In this document: positions 62,184 to 64,000 of the stretch, in pieces
Position numbering within the stretch: position 1 is the stretch's first letter
How the letters are laid out: each line of letters starts with the position of its first letter
Source: PBB1 sp040400875
GTDB lineage: Bacteria; Pseudomonadota; Gammaproteobacteria; Burkholderiales; Burkholderiaceae_C
NCBI GenBank assembly: GCA_040400875.1
Contig: JBBAPK010000001.1
Span: 1 to 64,000 of the forward strand
DNA length: 64,000 nucleotides
Reading direction: 5' to 3'
The notes under the pieces: generated by a model
What the model saw: the letters and a program-made list of their open reading frames with translations, nothing else
Told to the model about the DNA's origin: nothing
Databases searched by the model: none
Position numbers and translations under genes: made by a program

Positions 62184-62249
62184 AACTCAACCCGCTGGCG
62201 TGCGCTATTGACACGCCGGCAACCCGCCCACACGAAGGAACCGAGCACC

Positions 62250-62903
62250 ATGAAACGACGCGAGTTTTCCAGTCGACTGATTTCACTGACCGCAGGCGCC
62301 AGCGCGCTGGTGTCTGCCACGTGTGCGCTCGCTCAGGGCGAGCCCGTCGAAGGCACCAGCTACGTCAAGCTGAGCCAGCCCATACCGATGGCCGCCGGCG
62401 GCAAGATCGAGGTGGTGGAGTTCTTCTGGTACGGCTGTCCTCACTGCAGCGCCTTCGAGCCCACGCTCGCCGCGTGGCAGAAAAAGCTGCCGGCCGACGT
62501 GTCCTTCCGCCGCGCGCCGGTGGTCTTTCGCGAAGAGCCCTTCACCACCCACCAAAAGCTGTACTACTCGCTAGAGGCGATGGATCTGGTCGAAACCATG
62601 CAGCGCAAGGTCTTCAACGCCATTCAGATCGACCAGGCCAAGCTCGACAAGCTGCCCGATATCTTGACTTTCATGGCGAAGAACGGCGTGGACACGGCCA
62701 AGTTCACCGAGGTGTTCAATTCGTTCTCGGTGCAGACCAAGGCCCGTCAGGCCAAGCAGCTTGCCGAGGCCTACCGCATCGACGGCGTGCCCACACTCGG
62801 CATCAACGGGCGTTACTACACCTCGCCGGCGCTGGCGGGCACGCCCGAAAAGGCACTCAGCGTGGCCGACTACCTGATCCAGCGCTCACGCAAACCCGGC
62901 TGA
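62250..62903 (+). CDS. dsbA: Thiol:disulfide interchange protein DsbA
   Basis: Periplasmic oxidase that makes disulfides in secreted proteins; 217 residues. A signal peptide (SLTAGASALVSATCALAQG) precedes a thioredoxin fold with insertion. The active site is WYGCPHCSAF and the cis-Pro loop is GVPTLGING. The ATG at 62250 has AAGGA ahead. The C-P-H-C motif is that of DsbA proper. Confidence 0.95.
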   Translation: MKRREFSSRLISLTAGASALVSATCALAQGEPVEGTSYVKLSQPIPMAAGGKIEVVEFFWYGCPHCSAFEPTLAAWQKKLPADVSFRRAPVVFREEPFTTHQKLYYSLEAMDLVETMQRKVFNAIQIDQAKLDKLPDILTFMAKNGVDTAKFTEVFNSFSVQTKARQAKQLAEAYRIDGVPTLGINGRYYTSPALAGTPEKALSVADYLIQRSRKPG

Positions 62904-62994
62904 GCCAGCACAGCACAAGCCGGCAAATTCAAGCCCGCCAAAAGGGGGCCCGGCATGAACTTGTCGGCTAAAATTTCGGCAAGATTCGTGCCTT

Positions 62995-63648
62995 ATGAAG
63001 ACCCTGATTTCCACCCTTTCCAACCGCCGCGCGCGAGGCCTTGCACGCTCAGCCATGCTGGCGCTTTGCGTGTGTCTGGGGCTGTCGCCCGCCTGGGCCG
63101 AAAAGGCCGACCGCAACAAGCCGCTTAACATCGAATCCGATAACGGCCGCTTCGATGACGCGCAGCAGCTGGGCACCTTCACCGGCAACGTGGTGGTGAC
63201 CAAGGGCACGATGTCCATGCGCGCGGCCAAGATCGAAGTTCGACAGGCCCCCGACGGATCGCAGTTCGGTGTGGCCACCTCCGAAGGGGGCAAGCGGGCC
63301 ATCTTCAGGCAAAAGCGCGATGGCCTCGATGAATACATCGAAGGTGAAGCCGAGCGCATCGAATACGACGGCCGGGCCGACCTGGTCCGCTTCATCGACC
63401 GGGCCGTGGTGCGGCGCTATCGCGCATCGGTGCTCGCCGACGAGACCGCCGGCAGCCTCATCATCTACGACAACATGACCGAGGTCATCAACGTCGTGGG
63501 CGGCGCCACCGCCGCCACGCCGAACAACCCAAGCGGTCGGGTTCGCGCGGTGCTGGCGCCTCGCGAGCAGGCCTCGGCGCCGGGTGCCAGTGCCTCGCAA
63601 AGCGGCATCAGCCTCAAACCGATCAACGAGCTGGGTGGCAGCCGTTGA
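62995..63648 (+). CDS. lptA: Lipopolysaccharide transport protein LptA
   Basis: Periplasmic bridge protein of the Lpt machine that carries LPS from the inner to the outer membrane. 217 residues with a signal peptide (LARSAMLALCVCLGLSPAWA) and an OstA domain: DRNKPLNIESDNGRFDD, GTFTGNVVVTKGTMSMRA, RADLVRFIDRAVVRRY. lptB follows with overlapping codons. lptC, which usually precedes lptA, is not here; dsbA is. Confidence 0.93.
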   Translation: MKTLISTLSNRRARGLARSAMLALCVCLGLSPAWAEKADRNKPLNIESDNGRFDDAQQLGTFTGNVVVTKGTMSMRAAKIEVRQAPDGSQFGVATSEGGKRAIFRQKRDGLDEYIEGEAERIEYDGRADLVRFIDRAVVRRYRASVLADETAGSLIIYDNMTEVINVVGGATAATPNNPSGRVRAVLAPREQASAPGASASQSGISLKPINELGGSR

Positions 63649-64000
63649 GCACTGTCGAGACGGATGAGCCTGTTCACAGGCTGAGCGCGAGCGGTTTGAA
63701 AAAGCGCTACGGCTCGCGCACCGTCGTGCATGACGTCCACCTGTCGGTGGATGCCGGCGAGGTGGTCGGTCTGCTCGGGCCCAACGGCGCCGGCAAGACC
63801 ACCAGCTTCTACATGATCGTGGGCCTGGTGCGCGCCGATGCGGGCGAGATCACGATCGAAGGTCAGCGCGTGGAACGCCTGCCCATCCATCAGCGCTCGC
63901 GCCTTGGGCTGTCCTACCTGCCGCAAGAAGCCTCGATCTTTCGCAAGCTCAACGTCGAGGAAAACATCCGCGCCGTGCTCGAGCTGCAACTCGACGCCAA
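63645..64000 (+). CDS. lptB: LPS export ABC transporter ATPase LptB (partial, runs off the window)
   Basis: First 118 codons of the cytoplasmic ATPase that drives LPS extraction with LptFG. The Walker A GLLGPNGAGKTTSFYMIVGL and the Q-loop LGLSYLPQEASIFRKL are typical of LptB; the signature and Walker B lie beyond the window. The best start is the TTG at 63645, whose TTGA overlaps the lptA stop and indicates coupling. No in-frame ATG is available before the ATPase core. Confidence 0.93.
   Translation, partial: MSTVETDEPVHRLSASGLKKRYGSRTVVHDVHLSVDAGEVVGLLGPNGAGKTTSFYMIVGLVRADAGEITIEGQRVERLPIHQRSRLGLSYLPQEASIFRKLNVEENIRAVLELQLDA

Noticed and set aside
1..64000. Search for transposases, phage genes, CRISPR repeats and rRNA
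   Set aside because: No such motif, regular repeat array or rRNA sequence was seen.

Overview
The window is about 64 kb of chromosomal housekeeping DNA from a high-GC betaproteobacterium, most likely order Burkholderiales (Comamonadaceae or the Leptothrix/Rubrivivax group). The evidence is the gene neighbourhoods (dacC-dat-ybeD-lipB-lipA, phoH-ybeY, argS-SPOR-dsbA, metX-metW), the families present (OlsB, HemJ, DUF1840, DUF4390, PhoH, MetX/MetW, Kdo hydroxylase) and strong G/C bias at third codon positions. I see no rRNA, CRISPR array, phage, transposase or insertion sequence. One 100-base N block at 33819-33918 shows this is a scaffolded draft assembly.

Layout. 0.2-3.7 kb: a partial (regulatory) PTS of EI, HPr and a mannose-family EIIA, with an ornithine-lipid acyltransferase gene inverted between ptsH and ptsI. 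3.8-10.3 kb: a leftward run with a lipoprotein, DUF4197, lipoate synthesis (lipA, lipB, ybeD), a D-amino-acid aminotransferase, a DD-carboxypeptidase, a hydrolase and a 2Fe-2S ferredoxin. 10.4-15.8 kb: VanZ, haem genes (hemJ, hemB), a CorA transporter, ybeY and phoH. 15.9-20.7 kb: a two-component pair, then ruvA and ruvB separated by an inverted PCuAC copper chaperone gene. 20.7-25.3 kb: a phosphatase, DUF1840 and a translationally coupled c-di-GMP pair (HD-GYP then PAS-GGDEF-EAL). 25.4-31.6 kb: a complete Cu/Ag efflux operon (cusC-cusB-cusA-cusF order). 32-38.5 kb: a small unknown gene, tRNA-Phe, an unusual KAS III-like enzyme, an NtrY/NtrX-type pair cut by the gap, DUF4390 and rsmB.

38.5-48.4 kb: folE, a BLUF photosensor, a LemA-like protein, proA, metW-metX preceded by a recognisable SAM-II riboswitch, an FMN glutamate-synthase-like protein, a GST, purB and pyrF. 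48.5-56 kb: envelope-related genes (geranylgeranyl-reductase-like flavoprotein, a multi-pass membrane protein, an LPG-synthase-like flippase, a GT4 glycosyltransferase, Kdo 3-hydroxylase) and a type II NADH dehydrogenase. 56-64 kb: malate synthase, a two-repeat PsiF protein, a Ser/Thr kinase fused to a cyclic-nucleotide-binding domain, argS, a SPOR protein, dsbA, lptA and the start of lptB, which runs off the window end.

The points most worth a second look are the SAM-II riboswitch set about 105 nt from the metX start, the KAS III-like protein whose catalytic His and Asn appear exchanged, the degenerate GGDEF paired with an intact EAL, the CusB protein carrying its own CusF domain, the two single-gene inversions that split ptsH/ptsI and ruvA/ruvB, and the structured leader of the cus operon. 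No wholly new multi-gene system is evident.
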